A stretch of DNA of 64,000 bases from Dorea_D hominis. GTDB taxonomy: Bacteria > Bacillota > Clostridia > Lachnospirales > Lachnospiraceae. Location of the stretch: assembly GCF_014287705.1 (NCBI RefSeq), contig NZ_JACOOY010000011.1, forward strand, positions 38,186 through 102,185. The letters run 5' to 3'. The notes beneath the pieces are model-generated. The model was given only the letters and a program-made list of their open reading frames with translations. It was not told the origin of the DNA and searched no databases. The translations under genes were made by a program, and so were the position numbers. This document shows, one piece after another, positions 6,588 through 15,992 of the stretch. Within the stretch, counting starts at the first letter, position 1. Each line of letters starts with the position of its first letter.

Positions 6588-8644
6588 ATGTTTAAGAAAT
6601 CATCATTGCTCAAAAGGGTAATGGCAGTTGCTCTGGCTGTTCTCGTCTCAGTCGGAACTTTAGGCGTGTCATCTACCAGCGCGTTAGCGGCAAGCAAACT
6701 TACTGTGAAACCCGCATCGAAAACAATTGCTGTTGGAAAAACAGTAGATCTTAAGGCGAACAAATCCGTAAATTGTCCGTAGTAAAGGGATCAAAATACG
6801 TGAAACTGACAAGCAAAAAGGCAAAGAGCGTAAAAGTGAAAGGTCTGAAGAAAGGAACTGCAGTTGTAAAAGCAAAAGCAGGTTCTCAGACGAAGAAAGT
6901 TACAATTAAAGTATTACCGGTATTAACTGTAAAAGCATCAGCTACAACAGTAGAAGCTGGCAAGAAAGTAACTTTAAAATCTAACAACAGCGCAAAATGG
7001 TCAATTACAGCAGGAAAGGATGTTGCAAAACTCTCTTCCGCAAAATCTACAAGTGTTGTAGTTACAGGTGTGAAAGCCGGAACAGTAACTGTAAAAGCTA
7101 CAGATGCTAAGACAGGTATTGTGAAATCTGTAAAGATTAAAGTTACAGCTAAAAAAGATACAACAGATCCAGTAGATCCGACACCAACACCGGATCCGGA
7201 ACCGGATCAGCCGGACGCAGATGATTTTGTGCCGGAGACAGCTACAACAGAAGAAGTTGAAGCTATGATGAATGATGCTGATGATAAGACGGAACTGGTT
7301 GATGCAAGACCGCAGGAAGCATACGCAGGATGGGCACTTCAGGGCGCTAAGAATGGCGGACATCTGAAAAATGCAGTTCTGTATTCTGCAAGATGGCTTG
7401 ACTTCAGCATTTCCAGCTCAAAACGTGAGAAGAGTTTGAAAAACTACAATACAGCAATCGACTTAAATGCAGATAAGACATATATTATATATGATTATAC
7501 AGATAAAAAGGATGAAGCTGTAAATGTAGCAAAATACTTCTACAAACAGGGTGTTAAGAATGTAAAAGTTTACAATGCAAAAGATATGATCGATGCAGGA
7601 ACAAATGTAGAGTCTTACAAGAATTACGATCGTTTCCTTCCATCAGAGATCGTAAAAAATATTTCTGACTACAAGACAGGAAACACAGATTCATTATCTT
7701 CACTTACAAAATCAGTATTCAGCGAAGCTGATATGGATAAGATTGTTCTGATTGATGTAAGCTACGGAAACGTAAAAGAATCTTCTTACCTGACAACAGG
7801 ACATGTTCCGGGCGCTGTTCATATGAATACAAATACATATGAGAGACCTCGTTCATACACACCGGAAAAACGTGAGAAATATTCCATTGAGTATAGCCTG
7901 ATTCCACTGGAGGAGATGCGTGACAGCATTTGTCCGGAATACGGAATTACAAAAGATTCTATCGTAATCGGAATGTCAAGTGATGGACGTCCGATCGCAA
8001 GACTTGGATATATGTTAAGATCTCTCGGAGTAAAATACTACGGTATGAGTGGTCTTATGAATGCATGGAACTACAACGGATATCAGCTTGACAACAAGAA
8101 TGTTGTAAAACCGACATCTGTAGATTCTTTCGGATCAGACAAGATCGCAAGCCCGAATGAACTTGCATGGATGGATGAAGTAAAAGATATGATCAGCAAA
8201 AATGGAGAAGATGGAAACAACCACACAGCAGGAACACTTGTTGGAGGAGACAGCATCAGTTCTACATACAGCTATCACGATTTGTTAGGAAAAGTTCCTG
8301 GCTCATTCGAAGCAAATGGAATGTACTTTGAAAATGCAGACGGAACACCGGCTATGAAAGAAGTAATCCTTGCAGGTTACGAGAAAAATGGCATCCCGAC
8401 AGATAAATCCATCATCCAGTTCTGTGGCGATGGTTGGGGAGCTGCAAGAGAAGCTTACAATGCACAGTCTGTAGATATCAACAATGTCAGAGCATGGGGC
8501 GAAGGCTGGGTTGTATGGGCTAACCGTGGAAACTGGTTTATCGACTATGCCGGAAGAAAAGTAAAATACGACAAATATCTTGATGAAGTTGTAGATGAAA
8601 GCGGAAACATTGTAACAGACGCTAAAAATAGGAAACCAGAATAA
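6588..8644 (+). pseudogene. Exported Ig-like / triple rhodanese protein, frameshifted near codon 62
   Basis: Translation begins at ATG 6588 (GAGGAGG 7 bases upstream) with a signal peptide of about 34 residues (basic start, hydrophobic core, SALAAS cleavage region) and the first strands of a Big_2-type Ig-like domain. The frame then ends at TAG 6780-6782, while the rest of the domain continues one frame back from about 6773. Restoring one A in GTAAATTG (6768-6775) gives an uninterrupted protein of about 685 residues: two Ig-like domains, a DPTPTPDPEPD linker and three rhodanese-like domains. Only the last has a catalytic-type Cys (QFCGDGWGAARE); the second has Ser in its place (GMSSDGRPIA). 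Expected product: a wall-associated sulfurtransferase. Whether the lesion is genuine, phase-variable or an assembly error is open. Confidence 0.75.
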
Positions 8645-8671
8645 GAAAAGAGCAGATAAAGGAGCGTTTTT

Positions 8672-9997
8672 ATGAAGTCAAATATAAAAGCTATCATGAA
8701 AAAAGCTGTGATTTTCGCTCTGGTTTTTGTAATGGCAATTACCTTTGATGCTGCAGATGCTTTTGCAGCATCAAAGAAACCAAAAAAGATTTATGTAACG
8801 CCAACAAAGAAGACTCTTACGGTTGGCAAAAAAGTGAAGATTAAAGTAAAAACTGTGAAACCGAAAAAAGCAAGCAAATCTGTCAAATATAAAAGCAGTA
8901 ACAAGAAAATTGCAACGGTTTCCTCAAAGGGAGTTGTAACAGCGAAAAAAGCTGGAAAGACAACCATTACTGTAACTTCCAAAAAGAACAAAAAAGCGAA
9001 AGCAAAAGTGAAAATTACGGTAAAAGCAAAACCGAAGAAGATAACACCAAAGCCGACGCCTACACCAACACCGAAACCAACAAAACCAAAAAAAGCGATT
9101 GTTATTTATTTCGCGCGTGGTGAGAATATTGAAGATGCAGAGGAAGTTTACAACAAACTGGCATCAGGTAATCCGGAATCTGGCTATGTGAACGAAGGGC
9201 AGACACCGATCGATGCTATGACTTCTGCAAGTGTGCTGAAGGACAGCACAGGTAAGATCACCGGTAACAATGGTCTCCTGGCAGAGTGGATTGCAGGCGC
9301 ATTGAATACAAAGACTTATTCCATCCGTACAAAGAGTCTGTATCCTAAGACAAAGAAAGAGACACAGACAATTGTCCAGGATCAGGAAATGGCTATGGGT
9401 ATTGCTCCCGACGTAGAAGAATGTACGGAAGACTTAAGCCAGTATGATGTTGTTTATCTTGGATTCCCGAATTGGTATGGCCAGCCGCCACGTGCCCTTT
9501 ATACTTTTATGAAGGAAAACAATCTGGATGGCAAGACAATCGTACCATTCTCTTCCTGCGACCAGATTAAAGCCGGTGGTTATGGTTTTGGAGATGCAAT
9601 TAATGTCCTGAAAGCTAAACTTCCAAATTCTGTTGTAATGGGAGAAGAAGACGGAAAGCTCTTAACCCGCAAAATGGTTCCGGATGCAAAAGAAGAAGTA
9701 GAAGAGTGGGTTGCAGAAGTAAGCAAAAAAGTTGAAACAGCAAAGGCAGATCCGTTAAAGACTGTTGCAGGACAGAAAGAAGCAGCAACAAAACTCCTTG
9801 GTCAAACACTTTCCAAGGAAGAAATTGCTGAAAAAGTCGGAAAGTATAATAACATGACCGTTGATGTCAATGGTTGTACACACGGCGTATCCTCGGTTAG
9901 ATTTTTCTATAATGGATTTACGATTTATTGCAGAGCAGCAAAAGATGCGAATGATAATGTAATTCAGAATCAGTATACACTCATTTCAATTGATTAA
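8672..9997 (+). CDS. Exported Ig-like / flavodoxin-domain protein
   Basis: Protein of 441 residues. Signal peptide about 1-32 (KKAVIFALVFVMAITF core, AFAAS cleavage region); a Big_2 Ig-like domain about 35-115, very rich in Lys; a Pro/Thr linker (TPKPTPTPTPKPTKP); then a flavodoxin-like domain from about 143 with the FMN-phosphate strand KAIVIYFARGENI, the YDVVYLGFPNWYGQPPRALYTF segment in two parts, and TIVPFSSCDQ. A final domain of about 70 residues (from LGQTLSKEE) is unassigned. Flavodoxins are normally cytosolic, so export is notable. AAGGAG precedes the ATG; the rhodanese gene ends 27 bases upstream, so they are probably co-transcribed under the Fur-type box. Flavodoxin replacing ferredoxin under iron limitation is well known; this use outside the membrane is inference. 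Confidence 0.85.
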   Translation: MKSNIKAIMKKAVIFALVFVMAITFDAADAFAASKKPKKIYVTPTKKTLTVGKKVKIKVKTVKPKKASKSVKYKSSNKKIATVSSKGVVTAKKAGKTTITVTSKKNKKAKAKVKITVKAKPKKITPKPTPTPTPKPTKPKKAIVIYFARGENIEDAEEVYNKLASGNPESGYVNEGQTPIDAMTSASVLKDSTGKITGNNGLLAEWIAGALNTKTYSIRTKSLYPKTKKETQTIVQDQEMAMGIAPDVEECTEDLSQYDVVYLGFPNWYGQPPRALYTFMKENNLDGKTIVPFSSCDQIKAGGYGFGDAINVLKAKLPNSVVMGEEDGKLLTRKMVPDAKEEVEEWVAEVSKKVETAKADPLKTVAGQKEAATKLLGQTLSKEEIAEKVGKYNNMTVDVNGCTHGVSSVRFFYNGFTIYCRAAKDANDNVIQNQYTLISID

Positions 9998-10063
9998 CTG
10001 ATAAGAAATTAAGGATAAATAAAAGTAAATATGGAAAGGGGAGGTTTCCCCAGAACATAAAAG

Positions 10064-10119
10064 AAGCAGCTCTGTGTTATGTACCGTATCTGGTATATAA
10101 TACGGAGCTGCTTTTGCTT
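10064..10119 (+). terminator. Rho-independent terminator
   Basis: AAGCAGCTCTGT pairs with ACGGAGCTGCTT (12 bp, one G-T pair) across a 26-base loop, followed by TTTGCTTT. It separates the flavodoxin gene from the converging membrane-protein gene. Confidence 0.75.
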
Positions 10120-10259
10120 TATTAAATATATTCAATAACCTAACTATAACATTTGTAGAAAACTGTTAATAAAATTTTCTACAGATGAAAAATACAATCT
10201 TGCGTAACATGTTCTGTCAGCATAGAGGGTATTGGAATAAAGGACAGTCTTTCAATTGA

Positions 10260-11090
10260 CTATCGTATCACATATTTTCTTACAAAGCAGCTTACAACAC
10301 CCAGCGCGCAGAGTGGCAGAAGAGCGGAAGCAAGTCCGCCGTAGAGTTGCAGTGCTCCTTTTAAACCCTGAAGCGGAGCGGGAGAAGCCGGGATCAGATT
10401 TTCAAAATACAGAGACAGATATGCACCTGCATAGATGAAAATAAAAGAAAACAAGCCTTTGCCTTTATCGTAACGGTGTCCGCGTTTCCCATAAGTACTG
10501 CTTCCGAAAAGCACGATTAAAAATGTGACTGCTTCCACGAGAAGCAGGAATAAGGCAACACCAAGATAAGCCCCCAGAATATAATTCTTCTGTGCGACCG
10601 CCGCAGCAATATTTCCGTAAGCCGGAGCGTTTTTCCAGAATGTCAGTCCCAGCATGCAGAAAATAATAGCAATGAGTACCAGAGTTCCGGCACGGAGCAG
10701 GAGATTCAACGTCTTGCGTGTTGCTTTAGCAGCGATCTTTCCACCGGTTGCTGCGCCTTTCTTCAAAGGAGACAGAAAATTTGGCAGATGAAAACCGCCC
10801 TTTTTGTGCCCGCCTTTATCAGAAGAACGTTTTTTGTCAGAATCATTGCCGGATACCTTGCCGCCGCGCTTCCGTTTCATATATTCTTCCGGCGTCTCAT
10901 CGAATGAAGTAGTATAATTTTCTTCCACATAATCGATATGCTTTGTTGTATCCAGATCGGAAAGACTGGAAAGTACATCTTTGTAATTATCGTCTGTATC
11001 AATGTTAATATCAGGAAGATCCCCTTCGTAGATCACTTCAAAATCATTGTCGAAGATATCTTTTCCCTTATTTGCAGTATTCATACTCAT
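10260..11090 (-). CDS. Hypothetical multi-pass membrane protein with acidic cytoplasmic N-terminus
   Basis: Protein of 276 residues, family not recognised. Residues 1-70 are acidic and polar (DLPDINIDTDDNYKD), residues 70-125 are basic (KRKRGGK, SDKGGHKKGG), and from about 130 there are five hydrophobic segments, including GTLVLIAIIFCMLGLTF and LGVALFLLLVEAVTFLIVLF. The start at 11090 is supported by TTAGGAGGG upstream on this strand. It stands alone, converging on the flavodoxin gene. No catalytic motif is visible, so no function is proposed. Confidence 0.7.
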   Translation of the reverse strand: MSMNTANKGKDIFDNDFEVIYEGDLPDINIDTDDNYKDVLSSLSDLDTTKHIDYVEENYTTSFDETPEEYMKRKRGGKVSGNDSDKKRSSDKGGHKKGGFHLPNFLSPLKKGAATGGKIAAKATRKTLNLLLRAGTLVLIAIIFCMLGLTFWKNAPAYGNIAAAVAQKNYILGAYLGVALFLLLVEAVTFLIVLFGSSTYGKRGHRYDKGKGLFSFIFIYAGAYLSLYFENLIPASPAPLQGLKGALQLYGGLASALLPLCALGVVSCFVRKYVIR

Positions 11091-11284
11091 AAAAAATCCC
11101 TCCTAAAACGATTTACATTTTAGTATCTATATCGAATGGATACAATAGATATCACAAAAATTTCAGGAAGACATAAGGTTTTCTTTAGATTTAGAATTGT
11201 GTATAATAGAAAACAATCGAACTAAGGTAAATGATGTAAAATAACTATCATGAGTAATAATTGGAGATACAGGAGAGCATTGTC

Positions 11285-11956
11285 ATGAAAATAAATGGAA
11301 ATAAAATAGAAGGATTTGTATTTGATATGGACGGTCTGCTGCTTGATTCGGAGCGGATTGTGCAGAGATCGTGGGAGCTGTCCGGCAAAGAACTCGGAAT
11401 AGAAGGAATGGGGCAGCAGATCTACCATACACTGGGAATGAATGCAAAAAGCCGCAGACAGTATTTTAAAAATGCGATCAGCGCAGATTTTCCTTATGAA
11501 GAATTTCAGAAACTGACATCCAAATATTTTTATCAGATTACAGATACAGAGGGACTTCCGGTGAAAAAAGGAGCAGCAGAGTTACTGGAATATGCAAAGA
11601 CGCATGACTACAAGACCGCAGTGGCAACTTCGTCAAGCAGAAAGTATGCAGAGCGTGTACTGATGGATGCGGGACTTTATCAGTGGTTTGACGGCGGTGT
11701 ATTTGGCGATATGGTAACAAAAGGAAAACCAGATCCGGAAATCTATCTCCGTGTCTGTGAGAGTATTGCACTGCGTCCGGAAAACGGACTGGCATTTGAA
11801 GATGCACCGGGCGGAATTCGGTCGGCGGTGGCAGCAGGATTACATACCATCATGATTCCGGATCTGCTCCAGCCGGCAGAAGAGATAAAAAAGCTGATTT
11901 ACCGGAAGTTTGCTGATCTTGGGGAAGTGATTCCGTTTTTAGAGGGGAGTGTATAA
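11285..11956 (+). CDS. HAD family hydrolase (beta-phosphoglucomutase-like)
   Basis: Protein of 223 residues. HAD motif I is FDMDGLLLDSE near residue 9; motif II lies in VATSSSRKYAE; the motif III Lys is in KGKPDPEIYL; motif IV is FEDAPGGIRSAVAAG. The helical cap between motifs I and II is of the phosphoglucomutase/phosphatase subfamily I, so it is a cytosolic sugar-phosphate phosphatase or mutase; substrate not predictable. ATG 11285 is chosen because AGGAGAG lies 7 bases upstream; an in-frame TTG at 11261 has no such site. A TATAAT at 11202-11207 is the probable -10. Confidence 0.88.
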   Translation: MKINGNKIEGFVFDMDGLLLDSERIVQRSWELSGKELGIEGMGQQIYHTLGMNAKSRRQYFKNAISADFPYEEFQKLTSKYFYQITDTEGLPVKKGAAELLEYAKTHDYKTAVATSSSRKYAERVLMDAGLYQWFDGGVFGDMVTKGKPDPEIYLRVCESIALRPENGLAFEDAPGGIRSAVAAGLHTIMIPDLLQPAEEIKKLIYRKFADLGEVIPFLEGSV

Positions 11957-12043
11957 TTTTCAATCATAAAAACTCTTTGGAATTATATTTTCCAATGAGA
12001 TATCATGGGAAAATTATGCAATATGGTGTGTTTCATACATAAT

Positions 12044-12099
12044 AAAAAGAAGACTGGATGTATGCTGAGGTGTTCTCAATATACAGCTGGTCTTCTTTT
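12044..12099. terminator. Bidirectional terminator between HAD and rubredoxin genes
   Basis: AAAAGAAGAC (12044-12053) and GTCTTCTTTT (12090-12099) form a 10-bp base stem with further partial pairing inside. The A-run and T-run at the two ends let it serve both converging transcripts. Confidence 0.7.
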
Positions 12100-12143
12100 G
12101 TTATGTCCATGTTTTTTTGACAAGTTTACACGGCGTATCCGTA

Positions 12144-12305
12144 TTAGTCTTCTTTTGCGAATACTTCTTTTCCCATACCACAGATCGGGCAGAGCCAGTC
12201 GTCCGGCAGATCTTCAAAAGCTGTTCCGGGAGCGATACCGCCATCCGGATCCCCATTTTCCGGATCATAAACATAGCCGCAAGGTTGACATACATATTTT
12301 TCCAT
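12144..12305 (-). CDS. Rubredoxin
   Basis: Protein of 53 residues with the two iron-binding motifs C-Q-P-C-G (Cys6, Cys9) and C-P-I-C-G (Cys39, Cys42) spaced as in canonical rubredoxins, plus the YDPENGDPDGGIAPGT loop. It is a small cytosolic one-electron carrier, in anaerobes usually feeding peroxide- or superoxide-reducing enzymes. GGAGGAG six bases before the ATG fixes the start at 12305; upstream in-frame codons are not needed. It is followed by the shared terminator and preceded by a methyltransferase gene on the same strand. Confidence 0.96.
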   Translation of the reverse strand: MEKYVCQPCGYVYDPENGDPDGGIAPGTAFEDLPDDWLCPICGMGKEVFAKED

Positions 12306-12402
12306 CTTTTCTCCTCCGTTAGAAACCTTTCGTGTCCTTGTCCGGGATATTTTCCCAAACATCATCTTATAGTTATAGCATACATCATATCGGACAAAAA
12401 TG

Positions 12403-13266
12403 CTATATCTCTTTAGACCAGCGTCCAGATGCTCCGCAAGGGAGGACAAGGCCGGTGCTGCTGACCGGAAGACCGATTTCCTGGGATTCTACATGTCCGT
12501 GCCATGGTGCAAGTTCTGTCGCGATCATATAAGTCAGAACAGCAGGTGCCAGACCGGTTGTGTAGGAATTTACAAGGAAGAACAACGGATCGGCAGAGAG
12601 TATCTTCGTACATAATTTGATAAGCGGATGAATGGCATCCTCGATTTTCCAGATTTCTCCTTTTGGACCTCTTCCATAAGAAGGTGGATCCATGATGATC
12701 GCATCATAGTGATTGCCACGGCGGATCTCACGTTCTACAAATTTCACACAGTCATCGACAAGCCAGCGAATCGGTTTATCGGATAAACCGGAAGATGCTG
12801 CATTTTCCTTCGCCCATGTAACCATTCCCTTGGACGCATCTACGTGTGTAACACTTGCTCCGGCTGCGGCAGCCGCAAGAGTAGCGCCTCCGGTATAGGC
12901 AAAAAGGTTCAGAACTTTTACCGGTCGTCCGGCGTTTTTGATTTTATCGGAGAACCAGTCCCAGTTGGTTGCCTGTTCCGGGAAAAGTCCGGTATGTTTG
13001 AAGCTGAATGGTTTCAGATTAAATGTCAGCTCTTTATAATGAATCTGCCACTGTTTTGGTAAATCGAAAAATTCCCATTCGCCACCGCCTTTTTTACTGC
13101 GGTGATAATGTCCGTTCGGATGTTTCCAGCCACTGTTTGTCTTTTTGGTATCCCAGATTACCTGCGGATCCGGGCGCACAAGAAGAAAATCACCCCAGCG
13201 TTCCAGTTTTTCTCCTTTGCTGCAATCTATTACTTCATAATCTTTCCATTGATCTGCAATCCACAT
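12403..13266 (-). CDS. Class I SAM-dependent rRNA methyltransferase, RlmI-like
   Basis: Protein of 287 residues. SAM-binding motif I is LNLFAYTGGAT (residues 119-129), the acidic ribose-binding residue is in HVDASKGMV, and motif IV is DPPSYGRG (193-200). This set is typical of the RlmI/RlmK branch that methylates cytosine or guanine in 23S rRNA, but the N-terminal PUA domain of E. coli RlmI is missing and about 90 residues with KPFSFKHTGLFPEQ precede the core. AGAAAGG lies about 9 bases upstream of the ATG. The substrate is inferred from the family only. Confidence 0.85.
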   Translation of the reverse strand: MWIADQWKDYEVIDCSKGEKLERWGDFLLVRPDPQVIWDTKKTNSGWKHPNGHYHRSKKGGGEWEFFDLPKQWQIHYKELTFNLKPFSFKHTGLFPEQATNWDWFSDKIKNAGRPVKVLNLFAYTGGATLAAAAAGASVTHVDASKGMVTWAKENAASSGLSDKPIRWLVDDCVKFVEREIRRGNHYDAIIMDPPSYGRGPKGEIWKIEDAIHPLIKLCTKILSADPLFFLVNSYTTGLAPAVLTYMIATELAPWHGHVESQEIGLPVSSTGLVLPCGASGRWSKEI

Positions 13267-13469
13267 AATTAAAAACCTTTCTCATGATTTGTTAGCATAG
13301 TCATTCATGAAAGATTATAGCATGGCGGAAAAGAAAAAGAAAGCCTATAGACATCTTCTATAATAATGGATATATATTAAAAAACTCTATTTGAAGCACG
13401 GGACAGGAGTTTATATAATAGAAAGAGAAGAACAGTTGGAAAAACAGACAACTATGGGAGGAAATGATT

Positions 13470-14123
13470 ATGCTGATCGATACACATATGCATGAGATGA
13501 CATATTCCAAAGACAGTTTTCTGAAACTGGATGAGATGGTACGCATTGCCAGGGCAAAAGGACTGGACGGAATCTGCATTACAGATCATGACAGCATGGG
13601 GCTTAAGGAATATGCAGCAGAATATTCCAGACGTGAGAATTTCCCGATCTTTACAGGAATTGAATTTTTCTCCCTGCAGGGCGATATAGTGGCATTTGGA
13701 ATTGAAGAGTATCCGAAAGAACGGATACCTGCACAGGATTTTATTGATCTTGTCAAAGCGCAGGGCGGCGTGTGTTTTGCAGCACATCCATTTCGCAATA
13801 ATAACAGAGGACTGGAAGATAATTTACGCACCGTGCACGGACTGGATGGGTTGGAAGTCTTGAATGGAAGTACGTCGCTTGAAGCATGTTATAAGGCTGC
13901 TGAATATGCAGAAGAACTTGGACTTTTCACACTTGGTTCCAGTGACTGTCATGTACCGGAGAAAGTTGGTGTATGCGCCACTTATTTTCCGGAGAAAGTA
14001 CATACAATGGAAGAATTTCTGGAAGTGTTTAAAAAAGGAACGATGTGTCCGGCTTTTTATAAGGATGGACAATATCATATAATTACAAATAAGAAATCTA
14101 TTTACCTTTCCGCACATCAATGA
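13470..14123 (+). CDS. PHP domain phosphoesterase
   Basis: Protein of 217 residues covering one PHP domain. Metal-ligand motifs in order: DTHMH (His6, His8), TDHDSMG, GIEFFS (Glu), AAHPFR and SSDCH. Such stand-alone PHP proteins are cytosolic metal-dependent phosphoesterases, with nucleotide or histidinol-phosphate-like substrates; the actual substrate is unknown. ATG 13470 is preferred because GGGAGG ends 8 bases upstream; an ATG two codons earlier would lie only 2 bases from that site. It lies upstream of the selenium genes on the same strand, 52 bases before yedF, with no terminator between. Confidence 0.85.
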   Translation: MLIDTHMHEMTYSKDSFLKLDEMVRIARAKGLDGICITDHDSMGLKEYAAEYSRRENFPIFTGIEFFSLQGDIVAFGIEEYPKERIPAQDFIDLVKAQGGVCFAAHPFRNNNRGLEDNLRTVHGLDGLEVLNGSTSLEACYKAAEYAEELGLFTLGSSDCHVPEKVGVCATYFPEKVHTMEEFLEVFKKGTMCPAFYKDGQYHIITNKKSIYLSAHQ

Positions 14124-14175
14124 TAGAATATATCTATATAAGATAAAAAAGGGAAGGCATGAAAGGAGAATCATT

Positions 14176-14781
14176 ATGATTACAGTTAATGCTATGGGAG
14201 ATAATTGCCCGATCCCGGTTATAAAGACCAAAAAGGCAATGCAGGCGCTCACAGGCCCGGAGACGATCGAAGTTTTAGTTGACAATGAGATCGCCGTTCA
14301 GAACGTAACAAAGATGGCTGAAAGCTCAGGCGGTGCAGTAAAGTCTGAGAAGATCGCTGACAAAGAATACAAAGTTACGATCCAGATGAACGGAGCACCT
14401 GAGACAGTAAGCGAAGGAGAGGAGACTTGTATGCCGGACGCAAGAGATAACACAGTTGTAGTAATTAATTCAGACCGCATGGGATCTGGTAACGATGAAC
14501 TTGGAAAAGTATTAATAAAAGGTTTCATCTTTGCAATAACACAGCTTGATACTTTACCTAAAACTATGTTATTCTATAACGGTGGAGCGACTCTGACCAC
14601 AGAAGGTTCTGATTCATTGGAAGATTTGAAGTCACTGGAAGCACAGGGGGTTCAGATTCTGACATGTGGAACATGCCTTGATTATTATGGATTGAAAGAA
14701 AAACTGGTGGTAGGAACTGTAACAAATATGTACAGTATTGTTGAGACAATGGCGGGTGCTGGTAAGATCATCAGACCTTAA
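14176..14781 (+). CDS. yedF: Sulfurtransferase-like selenium metabolism protein YedF
   Basis: Protein of 201 residues. The N-terminal 75 residues are a TusA/SirA domain with the C-P-I-P motif (Cys11) expected to carry persulfide or perselenide sulfur/selenium. The C-terminal half (from about NTVVVINSDRMGSG) is a DsrE-like domain with the CGTCLDYYG cysteine pair. This fusion is characteristic of YedF proteins in selenium-using bacteria and is thought to deliver reduced selenium to SelD. AAAGGAG precedes the ATG. It is the first gene of the selenium block, separated from selD by a hairpin terminator. Confidence 0.92.
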   Translation: MITVNAMGDNCPIPVIKTKKAMQALTGPETIEVLVDNEIAVQNVTKMAESSGGAVKSEKIADKEYKVTIQMNGAPETVSEGEETCMPDARDNTVVVINSDRMGSGNDELGKVLIKGFIFAITQLDTLPKTMLFYNGGATLTTEGSDSLEDLKSLEAQGVQILTCGTCLDYYGLKEKLVVGTVTNMYSIVETMAGAGKIIRP

Positions 14782-14818
14782 TCATTTGTCCAGACAGATT
14801 TTGTAACAGAGGTAATAG

Positions 14819-14861
14819 AGCCGGACACTTGTGAGTCGCACAGGAAGTCCGGCTTATTTTT
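14819..14861 (+). terminator. Intra-cluster terminator between yedF and selD
   Basis: AGCCGGAC (14819-14826) pairs with GTCCGGCT (14847-14854), followed by TATTTTT. Because selD starts only 62 bases later and no clear promoter fits between, partial readthrough is likely, so the hairpin may set the yedF:selD ratio. Confidence 0.65.
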
Positions 14862-14922
14862 GCTATATATATAGATGTATAGCGGAAGTTACATCCAATA
14901 CCAAGGAGAGGAGAAAACAAGT

Positions 14923-15963
14923 ATGAAATCAGATGTAAAACTGACAAGCTTGACGAAGACGGCAGGGTGAGCAGCTAAGATTGGTCCTGAGACCCTTGCC
15001 CAGGTTCTGGGTAAGTTGCCGAAGTTCGAGGACAAGAACCTGATCGTAGGTATTGAGACGTCGGACGATGCTGCTATATATAAAGTGACAGATGATATTG
15101 CTATGATACAGACGGTGGATTTTTTTACACCGATCGTAGATGAGCCGTATATGTTCGGACAGATTGCAGCGGCCAATTCACTGAGTGATGTGTGGGCGAT
15201 GGGAGGAGAACCGGCAGTAGCTTTGAATATTGTTGGATTTCCGAACTGCCTGGATCCAGCTATTTTAGGGGATATCCTTGCCGGAGGAGCAGACAAAGTG
15301 AAGGAAGCAGGAGCTGTTCTGGTAGGAGGACATTCGGTGCAGGATGATGAACCGAAATATGGTCTCTGTGTATCAGGCTTTGTGCATCCGGATAAGATCT
15401 TTAAGAATTACGGATGCAGACCGGGAGACATCCTGGTTTTAACGAAACAGATAGGAAGCGGAATCGTTAATACTGCGATCAAAGCAGATATGGCATCACC
15501 GGAAGCAATCAGAGAAGCGCAGACGGTTATGGCATCGCTGAATAAGAGAGGAAAACAGGCGGTTGAGAAATATGACGTCAGCGCCTGCACAGACATCACA
15601 GGATTTGGACTTCTCGGTCACTGTGTCGAGATGGCATCAGCCAGTGATGTGACATTTGAAATCAATGTTAAAGACATTGCATACCTTACCGATGCGATCG
15701 ATTTCGCGAAGATGGGACTGGTCCCGGCCGGAGCATACAAGAACCGAGGATATTCTATTGGGAAAGTAGACGCAGGTTCTATTCCGGAGTATTATCTGGA
15801 CCTGCTATATGACCCACAGACATCCGGCGGATTGTTAATCAGTGTGGCACCGGATAATTTGAATGAGATGCTGGCAGATTTTAAGAATGCAAGCATGGAT
15901 ACCACGATTTCGGTGATCGGAAAGGTTGCACCTAAGAGCGACAAGTTGATCCGACTGTTTTAA
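14923..15963 (+). CDS. selD: Selenide, water dikinase, selenocysteine-containing
   Basis: Protein of 346 residues with UGA at codon 16 (14968-14970) read as Sec. SelD makes selenophosphate from selenide and ATP, the selenium donor for SelA. The Sec occupies the catalytic Cys position (T-A-G-U-A-A-K, with the essential Lys19 three residues on), and the sequence upstream of the UGA is clearly coding and in frame from ATG 14923, which has AAGGAGAGG upstream. Other hallmarks are TSDDAAIYKV, GGHSVQDDEPKYG, DITGFGLLGH and DPQTSGGLL. A SECIS-like hairpin follows the UGA. A start at 15016 would lose the active site and is rejected. First of the selD-selA-selB run; selA follows after 29 bases. Confidence 0.96.
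14995..15015 (+). promoter_or_regulatory. Bacterial SECIS hairpin of selD
   Basis: CTTGCCCAG pairs with CTGGGTAAG (9 bp, one G-T pair) around a GTT apical loop; the stem begins 24 bases after the UGA, as SelB recognition needs. Confidence 0.75.
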
Positions 15964-15992
15964 GTCAAAGAAAAAGTGGAAGGAAGAAAAAT

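Noticed and set aside
6768..6776. Programmed -1 frameshifting to join the rhodanese frames
   Set aside because: No X-XXY-YYZ slippery heptamer or downstream pseudoknot is evident; a one-base indel in the A-run explains the data more simply.
15016..15963. A shorter selD starting at 15016
   Set aside because: It would lose the UGA-encoded active-site residue and Lys19; the frame upstream is coding and has a strong ribosome site at 14903-14911.
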